Shown here: piece after piece, positions 12,026-23,999 of the stretch
How positions within the stretch are numbered: position 1 is the first letter of the stretch
How the letters are laid out: each line of letters starts with the position of its first letter
DNA from: Heterohyrax brucei
Taxonomy: Eukaryota; Chordata; Mammalia; Hyracoidea; Procaviidae
NCBI GenBank assembly: GCA_028571685.1
Contig: CM053141.1
Location: forward strand, 74,447,833-74,511,832
DNA length: 64,000 nucleotides
Direction: 5' to 3'
Program-made: the position numbers and the translations under genes
Notes under the pieces: generated by a model
Told to the model about the DNA's origin: nothing
Seen by the model: the letters and a program-made list of their open reading frames with translations, nothing else
Databases searched by the model: none

Positions 12026-15000
12026 ATCGAATTGTGTCCCCTAAAAAACAAGTGTAGCCATTGGCTAGATCAGGATTCCCAGTGTTGTGTGATAGAGTGA
12101 GCAGCCCCCACTTATCTGTCAGCAGAGGGTTGCTTGTTGCTGTGATGCTGGAAACTATGTCACTGGTATTTACCAGCAGGGTGACTCCTGGTAGACAGGT
12201 TTCAGCTGAACTTCCAGACTAAGACAGGATAGGAAGAAGAACCTGGCAATCTACTTCTGAAAAGTATTAGCCAGGAGCATTGTCAGACACAGTACCAGAA
12301 AATGAGCACCTGAGGTTGGACAGCACTCAGAAGACGACTGGGGAAGAGCTGCCTCCTCAAATAGACGTGACCTTAATGTTATGGGTAGAGTAAAGCCTTT
12401 GGGATCTTCACTTGCTGATGTGGCACAACTCAAATTGAAAAGAAATAGCTGCGAACATCCATTAATCAGAACATGGAATGTACGAAGTATGAAGCTAGGA
12501 AAATTGGAAATTGTCAAAAGTGAAATGAAATGCATACACTTCGGTAATCTAGGCATTAGTAAGCTGAAATGGGCTAATATTGGCCATTTTGAATCCAATA
12601 ATCATATGGTCCACTATGCTGGAAATATTATATAACGAAAACTTGAAGAGGAACGGTGTTACATTCATCATCAAAAAGACCATTTAAAGATCTGTCCTGA
12701 AGTACAATGTTGTCAGTGACAGGATAATATCCATGTGCCTACAAGTGAGGCCAGTTAATACAACTATCATTCAAATTTACACACCAACCACTGAGGCCAA
12801 AGTTGAAGAGACTGAAGATTTTTACCAGCTTCCGTACTCTGAAATTGATCAAGCATGCAATCACAATGCATTGATAATTACTGGTGACTGGAATGCAAAA
12901 GTTGGAAACAAAGAAGAAGGGTCAGTAGTTGGAAAATATGGCCTTAGTGATAGAAATAATGCCAGAGATTGCATGACAGAATTTTGCAAGACTAACAACT
13001 TCTTTATTGCAAATACCTTTTTTAACCAACACAAGTGGTGACTGTACACATGGACCTCACTGGATGGAATACATAGGAACAAAATTGGTTACATCTGTGG
13101 AAAAAGATGATGGAAAAGCTCCATACCAGCAGTCAGAACAAAACCAGGTGCTGTCTGTGGCACAGATCACCAATTGTTCACATGCAAAATAAAATTGAAA
13201 GTGAAGAAAATTAGAATGAATCCACAAGAGCAAAGGTATGACCCTGAGTATATCTGTCCTGAGTTTAAAGACCATCTATAGAACAGATTTGATGTGTTGA
13301 CCTGTTAATGACTGAAGACTAGATGACTTATGGAATGACGTCAAAGGTATCATCCTTGAAGAGAGCAAGAGGTCACTAAAAAGACAGGAAAGAAAGAAAA
13401 GACCAAACTGGATGTCAGAAGAGACTCTAAAACTTGCTCTCAAATGTCTAACAGTTGAAGCAAAATGAAGCAGTGGTCGAGTAAAAGACCCTAAACAGAA
13501 GATTTCAAAGAACAGCTTGAGAAGACAAAATAAAGTATTATAATGTCATGTGCAAAGAGTGGGAAATGGAAAACCAGAAGGGAAGAAACATTGTGCATTT
13601 CTCAAGTTGAAAGAACTGAAGAAAAAATTCAAGCCTTGAGCGGCAATAGTGAAGGATTCTACAGGGAAAATATTAAACGACTCAAGAAGGATCACAGAAA
13701 GATGGAAAGAATACACAGAGTCATTATACCAGAAAGAACTGGTTGATGTTCTTTTGAAGATGTAGCATATGATCAGGATCCGATAGCACTGAAGGAAGAA
13801 GATGAAGCTTCATTGAAGGCATTGGTGAAAAAACAAGGCTCCAGGAACTGATAGAACATGAATTGAGATATTTCAACAAAAAGATGCAGTCTTGGAAGTG
13901 CTCACTTGTTTATACCAAGAAGTTTGGAGGCCAGCTACCGTGCCAGCTGACTGGAAGAGATCCATATTTATGCCCATTCCAAAGAAAGGTGATCTAACTG
14001 AACGTGGAAATCACCAAACAATATTGTTGACATCACATGCAAGCAAAATTTTGCTCAAGATCATTCAAAAGAGACTGCAACAGTATATTGAGAAGGAACT
14101 TCCAGAAATTTAAGCTGGATTCAGAAGAGGACATGAAACCAAGGAAAGCATTGCTGATGTCAGTGTCAGATGGATCTTGGCTAAAAGCAAAGAATACCAG
14201 AAAGATATTTACTTGTATTTCATTGACTGTGCAAAAGCATTTGACTGTGTGGATCATAACAAATTATGACTAACATTGCATAAGATGAGAATTTCTGAAC
14301 ACTAAAGAATCTGTACATGTATATGTACATTCCTTAAGAACACATGAAGAATCTGTATATGGATCAAGAGGCAGTCGTGCGAAAAGAACAAGGGGACACT
14401 GCATGGTTTGAAGTCAGGAAAAGTGTGCATCAGGGTTGTATCCTTTCACCACATGTTTTCAATCTATATGCCGAGGAAATAGTCTAAGAAGCTGGACTAT
14501 ATGAAGAAGAATGAGGCATTAGGATTGGAGGAAGTCTCATTAACAACCTGGGTTATGCAGATAAAACCACCTTACTTGTTGGAAGTGAAGAAAATTTGAA
14601 ACACTTACTGATGAAGATCAAGGACCACTGCCTTCAGCAAGGATTGTACCTCAACATCAAGAAGACAAAAATCCTCACAACTGAAATTGAACCAGTAAGG
14701 AACATCATCGTAAATGGAGAAAGGATTGAGATTGTCAAGGATTTCATTTTACTTGGGTCCACAATCAAAACCCATGGGAGCAGCAGTTGAGAAATCAAAA
14801 GATGCATTACATTGGGAAAATCCTCTGCAAAGGATTGCTTTCAAGCATTGAAAAGTAAAGATGTTGCCTTGAAGACTAAAGTGTGCATGACCCAAGCCAT
14901 GGTATTTTCAATCACATCACATGTATGTGGAAGTTGGACAATGAACAACAAAGACAGAAGAACTGACGCCTTTGAATTGTGGTGGAGAAGAATACTGAAT

Positions 15001-15341
15001 GTACCATGGACTGTCAAAAGAACAAACAGGTCTGTTCTGGAAGATGTACAACCAGGGTGCTTCTTAGAAGGAAGAACTGCAAGACTAACTCTTACCTACT
15101 TTGGACATATTGTCAGGGGGGTCAGTCCCTGGAGAAGGACGTCATGCTTGGTAGAGTGGAGGGTCAGTGAGAAAGAGAAAGACCATCAAGTAGATGAATT
15201 GACGCAGTGGCCTTGACAATGGGCTTAAGCATAAAAACAATTGTGGACATGGCACAAGATTGGGCAGTGTTTCATTACATTGTTCATAGGGTGACTATGT
15301 GTCAAAATTAACTTGATGGCACTTAACAACAGTAACAACAA
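12026..15341 (+). mobile_element. RTE-B: nearly full-length RTE-clade (BovB-like) LINE, about 3.2 kb
   Basis: This is the most complete RTE in the window. The first 70-odd bases (gatcgaattgtgtcccc) look like the start of a MaLR LTR, so the RTE proper may begin near 12098. A 5' region with 'ccagactaagacagg' leads into a single ORF encoding endonuclease then reverse transcriptase. The 3' end is short: 'ttcatagggtgactatgtg' then 'ggcacttaacaacagtaac'. There is no long poly(A), as expected for RTEs, which end in short simple repeats. It sits inside L1-a. Confidence 0.88.
12381..15216 (+). pseudogene. RTE-B ORF: AP-like endonuclease plus reverse transcriptase, broken
   Basis: In life the protein nicks target DNA and primes reverse transcription from the nick. 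12381-12635 gives the endonuclease start (HPLIRTWNVRSMKLGKLE). 12733-13041 gives IQIYTPT and ITGDWNAKVG, with the catalytic Asp/Asn pair. 13543-14113 covers the linker and RT entry (WKRSIFMPIPKKGDLTE). 14554-14565 reads YADK where the RT active site should be YADD. 14596-15216 holds the C-terminal region (NIKKTKILT, FELWWRRILNVPWT, YFGHIVRG). At least five frame changes or stops separate these pieces. Confidence 0.88.
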
Positions 15342-15497
15342 TGGCTAGTGATCTTGAGCATTTCCTTGTGTGTCATTGGTTGCTCAAAATGTCTTCATTT
15401 CCTTTGCCTGCTTTTTTAGTTACATTGTTTTCATTGTAGACCTGTTGGATTTTCTTGTAGATTTTAGAGTCTAGGCCTTTGATTTATAATAGGTGAA
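15342..15497 (-). mobile_element. L1-a, continuation upstream of RTE-B
   Basis: 'atggctagtgatcttgagca' and 'tcttgtagattttagagtc' are minus-strand L1 ORF2 sequence lying upstream, in L1 sense, of the part at 10953-12025. Roughly 300 bp of L1 expected between the two parts is absent. Confidence 0.55.
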
Positions 15498-18152
15498 TTT
15501 TTTTTTTATTATGATTGAATGAAGTGTACATTCCCATATAAATTTGCATGCTCACCTATATGCAGCTCCCACTGCTCTCCCTGCCCGGTGATAGCACACC
15601 TTTCTTCTCTGCTCCATACGTGTCCTATCCTCCCAACAGTCTTCTATCCCCTCCTCTCCACCCACTCCCCTTCCTCCAGCAAGAGGTCAGCAGGATGACA
15701 TCCTATAGATGCATAGAAACATAAAATTCCCACAAGATGCGGTTATTCTGCGTTGCCAAGTCCAATCCATTGCCGTTCAAAAAGTGGACCTTCACTATGG
15801 TTATGGACAGGGGCAGCATCAAGGCCAGGGTTCATGCTCCCCGGGGAAACCTGAAGCCCCCGGACCATCAGTTGTGGTCGTTTTTGGAGATCTCAGGATG
15901 CACCCCTATTTATTCTCTTGTTGCCAGTGAGACTCAACTTTGTGAGCTCCATAGTGGCCAGGTACCATCCAGTTCTTCTGGTCACAAGTAGATGTAGAGA
16001 CCTACTCACATGGATCTCTCTGTCTTCTGGGTTCTCTTTTCCCCATGTTATTCTTGTGCTTGGTGATTGTCCATTCCTGTTGAATTGGGACCATTTACTG
16101 TACCTTCAGATGGCAGCTTGGCAGCTTTTAAGACCCACTCACCGATGAGGGGTGCTGAGAGCCCTCATTAGTAAAATGCTAGCTGTGCTAATTGGCCTCG
16201 ATTTCCCCCGAGAGCATGGTCCTCGCCCCCCCGCCCCAGCTACTCTGTCCTTGCAATACTGGGTTAAGATGGGAGGAGTACTCACATTGTGTTGAAGTCC
16301 AGTTATTATTAATCTTCTTTCTAGTGTGTGTTCTCACCGATTTCTAGGTGAAATATTTTTTCCCAGTCTGTAGGTTCTCTTTTTACCTTTTTGGTGAAGT
16401 CTTTTGATGAGCATAAGTGTTTAATTTTTAGAAGATCTCAGTTATTTAGCCTGTCTCCTGGAGTTTGTGTGTTGTTAGTTATGGTTTGTATCCTGTTAAT
16501 GCCATGTATTAGGGCTTCTGGCATTGATTCTATTTTCTTCTATGAAGTTTATAGTTTTGGGCTTTATATTTAGGTCTTTGATCAATTTTGAATTTCTTCT
16601 TTGTATGGTGTGAACTATGGGTCCTGTTTCAGTGTTTTGCAAATGGCCATCTAGATTTGCGAGCACCTCTTGTTAAAAAGATGATCTTTTCCCTGTTTGA
16701 TGGACTTTGGGGTATCAAAGATCATGCGACCACACGTGGATAGATTTACATCTGGATTCTCAATTCTGTTCTATTGGTCAATATATTTGTCATTGTACCA
16801 TTGCCAGGCTACTTTGACTAGTGCAGCTGTATAGTAGTTTCTGAGCTCAGGTAATGTGAGTCCTCCTGCTTTATTCTTCTTCAATAGTCCTTTACTTATC
16901 TGAGTGTTCTTTCCTTTCCATATAAGGTTAATGGTAAATTTTTCCATCTCTTTGAAGAAAATTGCTGATATTTGGATCAGGAGTGAATTGTATTTGTAAA
17001 TCACTTCAGGTAGAATTGTCATTTTCGTGATGTTGACTACATACATCCATGAGCATGGTGTGTTTTTACATTATGTAGATCTCTTGTGGTTTTTTGCACT
17101 ATTTTTTGTAGTTTCAGGTCTTTTATATTCCTTGTTAGATTTATTCCTATGTATCTTATTTGTTTTAGGGGCTATTAGTAAATGGAATTGTTTTGCTGAT
17201 TTCCTTTTCATCATTCTCTTTATTGGTATATAGGAATCCAACTGAATTGTGTATATTTACCTTGTATCCTGCTAGACTGCTGAATCTTTTTACTAGTTCC
17301 AGTGGTTTTCTCATCATGTCTTTTCAGTTTTCTACGTATAGAGTCTGCAAATAGGGACAGTTTAACTTCTCCATTACCAGTTTGAATTCTCTTTATTTCT
17401 TTTGACTTATTGCTGTAGCTAGGAATTCTAGCATGGCGTTAAATAGGAGTGGTGATCAGGGGATCCTTGTCTTGTTCTTATTCTTAAAGGGAATATTTTT
17501 GGCCTCTCTCCATTAAAAACGATGTTGGTTGTTGGTTTTGCATTGATGTCCTTTACTAATGTTGAGAAATTTCCCTTCTATGTGTATTTTTTTGAGAGTT
17601 TTTATCAGGAATAGGTGCTGGATTTTGTCAAATGCTTTTTCTGCATTGACTGCAATGATCATGTGATTCTTTTCTTTCTTTTTATTTATGTGGTGGATTA
17701 TATTGATTGATTTTTTAATGTTGAACCATCTTTGTGTCCCTGGTATAAATCCTACTTGGTCATGATGTGTTATTTTTTTAATATGGTGCTGAATTCTATT
17801 GGCTAGAAAGAATTCTGCCAAAAATTCATGAGAGACATTGGTGTGTAATTTTCTTTTTTGTAGAGTCTTTGCCTGGTTTTGGTATCAGGGTTGTGCTGGC
17901 TTCACAGAGTGAATTCACAAATACACCTTCCTTTTCTGTGTCCTGAAATAGTTTTAGTAATATTGGTGTAAGGTCTTCTCTGAATGTTTGGTAGATTTTT
18001 CCAGTGAAGCCATCTGTTGTCAGTTTTTCTTTTTTTAATTATTACTACTTCTGCAATCTCTACATTTGTTACAGGTCTGTTCAGATTTTCAGCTTCATTT
18101 TGCGGTCAGTTTGTGTAGATACTGTGATTCTAGAAATTTGTCTATTTTCTTT

Positions 18153-18165
18153 AGGTTTCCAAATT
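18153..18165 (+). repeat. Target site duplication of L1-c, left copy
   Basis: aggtttccaaatt, identical to 21276-21288 and directly adjacent to the L1-c tail. Confidence 0.9.
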
Positions 18166-19090
18166 ATTATTATTTTTTTTTTATTTAACATAACTGAGTA
18201 AAAATGTACATTCACATGTAAATTTACATGCCCCCCTATATGCAGCTTCCACTGCTCTCCCTGTCCGGTGACTGCACACTATTCCTCTCTGCTCCATACA
18301 TGTCTCATCCTCCCAACAGTCTCCTTTCCCCTCCTCTCCGTCCACTCCCCTTCCTCCAGCCAGAGGTCAGCAAGATGATATCCTATAGATGTATAGAACC
18401 ATAAAGTGCTTCCAACATATGGTTACTCTGCATTGCCAAGTCCATTCCATTCCTGTCCAAAGAGTGAACCTTTGTTATAATTTATGGGAACGGGCAGCAT
18501 CAGGGCCGGGGGCCATGCTCTCAGAGGAACCCCAAAACCGCTGGACCATCAATTGAGGTCTTTTAGTGGAGATCTCATGATGCACCTCTTTTTATTCTTG
18601 TGTTGCCAGTGAGGCTCCTCTCTGTCAGCTCCGTCATGGCTATCACTTGGTGGTGGCCGGGCACCATCCGGTTCTTCCGGTCCCAGGTCGATGTAGGCAC
18701 CCACTCTTGTGGGTCTCTCTGTCTTCTCAGTTGTCTTTACCGCATGTCATTTTGGTCCTCGGTAAGCATCCGTTCCTGCTGAGTTGGGACCATTTTCTGT
18801 GTCCTCGGATGGCAGCTTGGCAGCTTTTAAGACCCCAGACGCCACTCACCAATGTGGGGTGCAGAGAGCTCTCTTAGCAAAATGCTAGTTGTGCCAATTG
18901 GCCTGGAATTTGCCTAAGAGCATGGTCCCCCGCCCCCCCGCCCCAGCTACTCTATCCTTGCAGTATTGAGTTAAGATGGAAGGAGTACTCAAGTTATGCT
19001 GAAGTCCACTTAATGTTGTTCTTGTTTCTAATGTGTGCTATCACTGCTTTCTCCCAACTAGATTTCTAGTAACTATCTAAACTAAACCTT

Positions 19091-19119
19091 CCCCTCTCCC
19101 CCTCCCTCCCTCCCCTCCC
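19091..19119 (-). other. G-quadruplex-capable polypurine tract in the L1-c 3' UTR
   Basis: The plus strand is C-runs separated by T. In L1 sense it reads at least four runs of three or more G with 1-3 nt loops. The same tract occurs in L1-d at 37961-37989. G-rich polypurine tracts are a known feature of mammalian L1 3' UTRs. Confidence 0.75.
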
Positions 19120-19170
19120 TTGCAGCTGTCAAAGAGTCTTTTCTTCTATACACAAGTCTGTTTTGAGATC

Positions 19171-21275
19171 TTATCGTAGAGGTCTCATACAGTATTTGTC
19201 CTTTTGTCGCTGACTACTCTCACTCAACAAAATGTCTTCCAGTTGAAACCAGGTTAGGAGATGTTTCCTGGAATCATCGTTATTCTTTATCATTGCGTAG
19301 TGCTCCATTGAGTATATGTACCACAGTTTATCTATCCATTCTTCTATTGTTGGGCATCTAGGTTGATTCCACCTTTTTGCTATTGTGGACTGTGCCGCGA
19401 TAAACATTCTGGTGCATGTGTCCGTTGGTGTGAAAGGCGTTGAATCTGTAGGATATATTCCAAGTAGTGGAATTACTGGGTCAAATGGTATATCAATATC
19501 CATTTTTTTAAGGAAGCATCAGATTGCCTTCCAAAGAGGCTAGACCATTTTGCAACCCCACCAACAGTGTAGGAGGGTTCCACTTTCTCCACAGCCTCTC
19601 CAGCATTTGTTGTTTTGTGTTTTCTGGATCATGACCAATCTTGTTGGGGTGAGATGGTATCTCATTGTTGTCTTGCTTTGAATTTCTTTAATAGCTAAAG
19701 ATCGTGAACATGTCCGCATGTGTTTTTTGGCTGCCTGGATCTCCTCTTTAGTGAAGTATCTGTCCATCTCCTTTGCCCATCGCTTAATTGGATGGTTTAT
19801 CTTCTTCTTATTGATATTTTGTAGTATCTTATAGATTATGGAGATCAGGCGTCGATCTGACATAGAGTTGCCAAATATTTTTTCCCACTCTGTGGGTGTT
19901 CTTTTAATTCTATTAATAAAGTCTTTGGATGAGCAAAAGTGTTTGATTCTTAATAGTTCCCATTTATCTACTTTCTCTTCTGTTGATTGAGGTTTCTTTG
20001 ACAGATTTTGGAGTCTGTCCTCATTGTGTATTAAAACTTCCATTGTTGTTCCTACCTTTTCTTGGATGAGCTTTATCGTTTTAGGTTTGATATTTAGGTC
20101 TTTTATCCAGTTGGAGTTGGTTTTTGTATAAGGTGTAAGATATGGATCTTGATTCAGTTTATTGCAGATGGATAACCAATTTTGCCAGCACCATTTGTTG
20201 AAGATGCTGTTTTTACCCCAGTTTAATGTCTTAGGGCCTTTGTCGAATATCAACTGTTCATAGGCAGATGGTGTCATCTCTGGGGTCTCAATGCTGTTCC
20301 ATTGATCAGTCTGTCTGTTCTTGTACCAGTACCAGGCTGTTTTGACCACTGTGGCAGTGTAGTATGTTCTAAGGTCGGGTAATGAGAGGCCTCCCAGTGT
20401 GTTCTTCTTCTTTAGTAGTACCTTACTTATCCGGGGCTTCGTCCCTTTCCAAACAAAATTGGTGATTTGTTTCTCCATCTCATTCAAAAATGATGCTGGA
20501 ACTTGTATTGGGATTGCATTATATAAATAAATTGCTTTGGGTAAAATAGACATTTTCACAATGTTAAGTCTTCCTATCCATGAGCAGGGTAGGTTTTTCC
20601 ATTTATCTAAGTCTCTCTTAGTTTCTTGTAGTAAGGGCTTGTAGTTCTCTTTGTAAAGGTCTGTTGTTTCTCTGGTTAGATTAATTCCTAGGTACTTTAT
20701 CTTCTTAGGGGCTATCACAAATGGTATAGATTTGATAATTTCCTCCTTAACAGTCTCGTTGTTAGTATAAAGGAATCCTACTGATTTACTTATGTTTATC
20801 TTGTATCCTGAGACTTTGCTGAACTCTTCTATCAGTTTGAGTAACTTACTTATAGATTCCTTGGGGTTCTCTGCATATACAATTATATCATCTGCGAACA
20901 GGGAGATTTTAACTTCCTCTTTGCCGATGCAGATGCCCTTTATTTGTTCATCTTGTCTAATTGCTCTGGCTAGAACTTCTAGCACAGTGTTGAATAGGAG
21001 AGATGACAGTGGGCATCCTTGTCTAGTTCCTGATCTCAGGGGAAAGTCTTTCAGTCTCTCTCCATTCAGGATGATGTGGGCAATTGGCTTTGTATAAATG
21101 GCCCTTATTGTGTTGAGGAATTTGCCATCTATGCCCATTTTGCTAAGAGTTTTTAGCATGAATGGGTGTTGGACTTTATCAAATGCCTTTTCTGCATCAA
21201 TGGACAAAATCAGGTGTTCTTTGTCTTTTGTGTTATTTATGTGGTTAATCACATTAATTGTTTTCCTGATGTTGA
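19171..21275 (-). pseudogene. L1-c ORF2, C-terminal part with two stops
   Basis: A single reading frame begins inside the RT ([13 protein letters not shown]) at the 5' truncation. It contains [27 protein letters not shown] and an intact FADD active site at 20887-20898. It continues through [10 protein letters not shown] and the cysteine-containing end ([17 protein letters not shown]). Compared with L1-d, a CAG codon became TAG at 19537-19539 and a TGG became TGA a few codons on; the same frame then reopens at 19503 to the normal end near 19171. The open frame extends to 21309 only because it reads through into L1-b. It cannot make a working protein. Confidence 0.9.
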
Positions 21276-21288
21276 AGGTTTCCAAATT
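21276..21288 (+). repeat. Target site duplication of L1-c, right copy
   Basis: aggtttccaaatt, identical to 18153-18165. Confidence 0.9.
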
Positions 21289-22989
21289 CTTTACAGTATA
21301 GTCTTTCATTATATGCTGCTATGATTCTTTTTATTTCAATTGGATCTGTTGTAATGTTCTCCATGTCATTTCTTATTTGGGTTACTTGAGTTCTCTCCTG
21401 TTTTTCTTTTGTCATTTTGGCTAGTGGTTTGTCAATTTTGTTGATCCTTTCAGATAACCACATTTTGGTTTTGTTAATCCTTTCTATTGCTCTTCTATTC
21501 TGTTTCATTTGTTTCTGCTTTGATGTTAACTATATCCTTTCTTCTTGTGGTTGTGGGCTTGTTTTGCTGTTCTCTATGTTATTTGTTTGAGTTATGTAGC
21601 TAATGTTTAGATTTTGCCTCTTTCTACTTTTTTTGATGTACACATCTATTGCTATAAATTGACCTCTGAGGACTGCCTTTTCTGTGTTCCAAAGGTTTTG
21701 GTGTGATGTGTTTTCATTTTTACTTGATTCTAGGAATTTTTAAATTCCATCTTTGATTTCTTCTACTACCTACCGGGTTTTAAGCAAGGTGTTACTGGAT
21801 TTCCATGTAACTGACTTTTCCCCCTTATTCCGCCTGTTGCTGATTTCTGCTTTGATGGCATTTGTGGTCAGAGAATACACTTTGTATTATCTCAGTGTTT
21901 TGGCTTTTGTTGAGGGTTGCTCTGTGGCCTAAGATGTGATCTATTTTGGAGTATATTTCCTGTACATTGTAAAAGGATGTGTACTTTGCTGCTGTTGGGT
22001 GGAGTGTTCTATATATGTCTGTGAGGTCAAGTTAGCTAAGTGTGCACTTTAGCTCTTCTGTATCTGATGAATTTCTTTCTGAATGTTCTGTCCTTTACTG
22101 AGAGTGGTGTGTTGAAATCCTCTGCTATAATTGTGAAACTGTCCATTTCTCTTTTCAGTGTTGTTAGAGTTGGTTTTATATATTGTGGACCCCTATCATT
22201 GGGTGCAGAGGTGTTTATTATACCTAAGCGTTCATGTTGGATAGTCCCTTTAATCATTATACAGTATCCTTCTTTGTCTTTTATGGTTAATTTTACTGTA
22301 GAGTCTATTTTATATGAAATTAGTACTGTCATTCTTGCTCTTTTTTGGTAGCTATTTACTTGTTTTTTTCCCATTATTTGATTTTTAATAAATTTGTGCC
22401 TTAGTTTCTAAGGCGTAGCTCTTGTAAATAACGTACAGATGGGAACTGTTTTTTAAATCTATTATGTCACTGTCTGTTTATGGGTGCATTTAGGCCATTT
22501 ACATTTAGCGTAATCATTGATAGGTGCGAGTTTACTGCTATCATTTTGTAATGGTTCTTAATTTGTTTTGTGTGTGGTGATGCCATTTTGTTCGTTCTTT
22601 TTACTCTCCTGTGCTGACTTTCTTTGGTTTGTGGATTTTCCACTTATTTTGCTTTTATAGATCTTGTTTTTATTGAGGCTTTTTAGTTTTCTTCTTTATT
22701 TTTGATCAGTAGGTTTGTTAATATTCTGTGCAGTTACCTTGAAATTAAACCTTGTGTTTTTAGATGTGAACCAGTCCATTATTACTTGGTATCACCTTGC
22801 CTTACATGCCATTAGCAAATGCTCTATTTACACTCATCTAGTTTACTCCTTCTTTTATTGTTCTGACATTGTTGTCATTTACAGATTAACCTCTATGGTT
22901 CCCTGTTGTAATTCTTCTGGTTTGGTTAGCCCTTCCGAGTTCATTTTGTAGGCTAATATCTGGCTGATATAATCTTGCATCTTAGGTTC

Positions 22990-23730
22990 AGGCTGTGGTC
23001 TGATGTTGTTTGTTTTCAGACCACAGGGGTTCCTTTAGTAATTCTTTGTAAACTTGGTTTAGTTTTTACATACATTTTCTGTTTATGTAGAAATGTCCTA
23101 ATCTTGCCATCATGTTTGAATGAGAATTTTGCAGAACATATTATTCTTAGTTGGCAATTTTTTTTCTTTTAAGGTTTTATGTGTTGCCTGCATGGTTTCT
23201 ACTGAATAATCAGTCTTATTGTTAATAGTTAATAATTAATCTTACTGTATCTCCTCTGTGACTTTTTGTTTTTCTTGAACTGATCTCAAATTTTTTTTTG
23301 TGTGTTTGGTTTTTGTGAGTGTGATTATGGTATGCTGAGATTTTCATTTAGGGTCTATCCTGTATGGGGTTTACTGAGTTTCTTGGATAGTCAGCTTTTC
23401 ATCTTTTGTGATATTAGGGAAGTTTTCTGTTTCAGCAGTCTTCAGTGATCCTCTCTGTGTTTTCTGTTTTCTCTCCTGTTCTAGAACTCTGACCATTTGC
23501 AAGTTTTTGCTTTTGGTTATATCTTACATCATTCTCAGGGTTTCTTTATTTTTCTTTGCCTTTTTTCCTGATTTTTCCTTGGAGTTGTATCCAAGTGTTC
23601 ATCTTCAGTGCCACTGATTCTGTCTTCCATTGTTTCAAACTTGCTCCTCAGCTGTTTTATGACACTTGTCATTTCTGAAATCTTGTTGGTTAGCTTTTGG
23701 ATTTCCAGTAGTTTTTTTTTTTTTTGCATT
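22990..23730 (-). pseudogene. L1-b ORF1 remnant
   Basis: The minus strand at 23535-23729 encodes a heptad-like coiled coil (EIQKLTNKISEMTSVIKQLRSKFETMEDRI), the trimerisation region of the L1 RNA-binding protein. Nucleotide similarity to the L1-d ORF1 C-terminal domain continues to about 22990. A T run at 23710-23725 and several stops break it. Confidence 0.65.
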
Positions 23731-23999
23731 ATTTCTTGTCACACAGTTTTTTTGGCATTTTGATCCTATACTTTTCTGGATTCTTCCGTGAATTTTTCTG
23801 CCTTTACCATTAATTTGTCTAATTTTTCCTCATTTCTGTCTCATTTTTGCTTTAACTCTTGAATATCTCGGAATACCAGAGATTTGAATTTCCTGTCAGG
23901 TAGTTCTAGTGGCTTGCTTTTTGTTGCAAAGTCATCTGAACTTTTACTTTGGACATCTGCTGGAACCACCCTCTCCATTTTTATTTTTATTTTTTAGTA

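Larger units (their letters stand above)
18166..21275 (-). mobile_element. L1-c: younger 5'-truncated L1 inserted in L1-b
   Basis: The insert starts with the complement of an A/T-rich tail (attattattttttttttatt) and runs through the 3' UTR and most of ORF2, ending abruptly within the reverse transcriptase. Perfect 13 bp repeats flank it, and removing it restores L1-b ORF2 order. It closely resembles L1-d at 37027-42900, so both belong to a recent subfamily; L1-b and L1-e are older. Confidence 0.93.
16345..22544 (-). pseudogene. L1-b ORF2 remnant (endonuclease and reverse transcriptase)
   Basis: It starts at the complement of 22542-22544 (MIAVNSHLSMITLNVN, the usual ORF2 opening). Surviving pieces are endonuclease 22036-22374, linker 21289-21508 (KMWLSERINKIDKPLAKMTKEK), RT 17513-17821 ([16 protein letters not shown]) and post-RT 16771-17046 (KTFTINLIWKGK-like). 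The catalytic motif reads FADS at 17340-17351 instead of FADD. It is split by L1-c between 18166 and 21275 and the C-terminus is deleted. Confidence 0.82.

Noticed and set aside
20792-21301. Two plus-strand open frames of 101 and 67 residues, repeated at 39664-40241
   Set aside because: Both are antisense shadows of the L1 reverse transcriptase, which is why they recur at both L1 loci.
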